From positions 1 through 37,296 of the forward strand of contig JAGWBA010000015.1 in NCBI GenBank assembly GCA_021296215.1: a stretch of 37,296 bases of DNA, given 5' to 3'. The position numbers were made by a program, and so were the translations under genes. The stretch's first letter is position 1. Each line of letters starts with the position of its first letter. This DNA is from Flavobacteriales bacterium. Its GTDB lineage: Bacteria; Bacteroidota; Bacteroidia; Flavobacteriales; ECT2AJA-044. Below are positions 36,732 to 37,296 of the stretch, piece by piece. Below the pieces are notes generated by a model that made no database searches, was not told the DNA's origin, and worked only from the letters and a program-made list of their open reading frames with translations.

Positions 36732-37184
36732 TCAATCTTTGGTCATGTTGGACTCAGATGAATCCTTCTGATCTTTAGAAGACCCTTGTTGCTCCGAAGC
36801 CGAATCTTTCCCTTTTTCCCGGGTAACAGTGGGATCGGAACGTTCGGTGTGGTGATCGGCCTGCTCCTTTTCGGGTTTATCGGGTTGAGGCGGATTTTCG
36901 GATTTCGCCTTGGGTGTGTTTCGAGCAATGGCCCCTTCGATATCTCGTGCTTGCTGTTTTATCTTCTCCTCCATTTGGCGGCTCAAGCTCGCTGGGTCAC
37001 CCGTTGCGTCCTTGATCTCGCGTTGGATATCACTGGTCGCATTTCGTATCTCGCGCATGCCCTTACCCAAGGTTCGAGCCACTTCCGGGATACGCTTAGC
37101 TCCAAAAAGCAAAATGAAGACCATGAGGATGAGAAAGATCTCACCGCCGCCAAAATTGAAGATCAAAAAGATATGAGCGATCAT
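36732..37184 (-). CDS. tatA: Twin-arginine translocase subunit TatA/TatE family
   Basis: 150 aa. Short membrane helix at about 12-28 (GGGEIFLILMVFILLFGAKR) with the FG hinge at 27-28. Then an amphipathic helix (RIPEVARTLGKGMREIRNAT), a charged helix to about 85, and a long disordered Pro/Glu/Lys/Ser-rich tail (85-150). TatA forms the variable pore of the Tat pathway for folded proteins. The tail is longer than in E. coli TatA (89 aa), as is usual in Bacteroidota. Tat component genes other than tatA are not in the window. A TATCTTTG element lies only five bases before the ATG, so the mRNA may be almost leaderless. Confidence 0.9.
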   Translation of the reverse strand: MIAHIFLIFNFGGGEIFLILMVFILLFGAKRIPEVARTLGKGMREIRNATSDIQREIKDATGDPASLSRQMEEKIKQQARDIEGAIARNTPKAKSENPPQPDKPEKEQADHHTERSDPTVTREKGKDSASEQQGSSKDQKDSSESNMTKD

Positions 37185-37189
37185 GTCGG

Positions 37190-37197
37190 CAAAGATA
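37190..37197 (-). promoter_or_regulatory. Candidate -7 element of tatA without a visible -33 partner
   Basis: Minus-strand TATCTTTG (37197-37190) matches TAnnTTTG perfectly and ends five bases before the tatA ATG. At the usual distance upstream no TTG is seen; the 3' end of the group II intron begins at 37221, close to where the -33 element would be (about 37217-37222). Confidence 0.4.
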
Positions 37198-37220
37198 CGA
37201 ATTGAACGACTGGTGGAATA

Positions 37221-37296
37221 ATCGAGTAGACGGCCCCGCCACTAAGAGGTGACGGGGTGCGCCTCTCACACCACCGTACGTACGGGTCTCGTATAC
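37221..37296 (-). mobile_element. 3' end of a group II intron (domains V-VI), cut by the window border
   Basis: Reading the minus strand from 37296: GTATACGAGACCCGTACGTA, then CGGTGGTGTGAGAGG, the 3' part of a bacterial group II intron domain V and the V-VI linker. A domain VI-like hairpin follows: CCCCGTCAC / GTGGCGGGG, nine pairs including one G-U (37257-37249 and 37242-37234), with loop CTCTTA. The intron end is CTACTCGAT, an AY end (37221). The sequence GTACGTACGGTGGTGTGAGA is a familiar mark of introns with LtrA-type reverse transcriptases in Bacteroidota. The rest of the intron and any reverse transcriptase gene would lie beyond the right border. Confidence 0.78.

Noticed and set aside
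1-37296. CRISPR array, toxin-antitoxin, secondary-metabolite or phage-defence system
   Set aside because: No regular spaced repeats and no recognisable genes of those systems were found on either strand.

Overview
The window looks like a chromosomal segment of a member of the Bacteroidota, most likely Flavobacteriales. The lineage call rests on several things: gene content (a DUF3467 gene directly after rpoC, a type III glutamine synthetase, a PorE-like OmpA protein, PspC-domain and DUF2851 proteins, the long form of PurM); promoters of the TTG...TAnnTTTG type; and starts that mostly lack a Shine-Dalgarno sequence. The exact family is not certain. The segment is mostly core genome, and I see no CRISPR array, prophage, defence island or complete insertion sequence. 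No gene-free stretch exceeds 300 bases.

Layout. 1-5100 carries mainly plus-strand accessory genes: a frameshifted secreted protein, a convergent DUF1343 (NamZ-type) gene, a LolE/FtsX-like permease, a cystathionine-beta-synthase-like PLP enzyme and a BtuF-like binding protein. A strong two-way terminator at 5104-5130 separates these from the minus-strand block.

5147-18682 is one large minus-strand transcription-translation cluster. Read in the direction of transcription it is tRNA-Thr(TGT), tRNA-Tyr, tRNA-Gly, tRNA-Thr(GGT), tuf, tRNA-Trp, secE, nusG, rplK, rplA, rplJ, rplL, rpoB, rpoC, DUF3467. The order is close to the tRNA-tufB-secE-nusG-rplKAJL-rpoBC order of E. coli.

18700-20245 holds hpf, xerC and rpsU. 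The rpsU gene has a good promoter, a terminator and an unusually clear Shine-Dalgarno sequence. 20244-24470 holds acyl-CoA dehydrogenase, apt, a helix-hairpin-helix protein and a sodium:alanine symporter with an extra N-terminal extracytoplasmic domain. 24528-31192 is a tightly packed series (purM, prfA, pyrF, DUF2851, PspC, K+ channel/RCK, a 54-aa PspC-like protein, an NAD-dependent epimerase/reductase) with several ATGA or TAATG overlaps. 31256-33334 is a PorE-like T9SS cell-envelope protein with its own terminator.

33452-37184 holds a type III glutamine synthetase broken by two frameshifts, a CaCA-family cation exchanger and tatA. At the right edge (37221-37296) is the 3' end, domains V-VI, of a group II intron on the minus strand. 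It is cut by the window border and lies about 36 bases upstream of tatA.

The most interesting points are the edge intron and its position at the tatA promoter, the Shine-Dalgarno and overlapping mini-ORF at rpsU, the overlooked 54-aa PspC-like gene coupled to the channel gene, the symporter fusion, and the doubly frameshifted glutamine synthetase.
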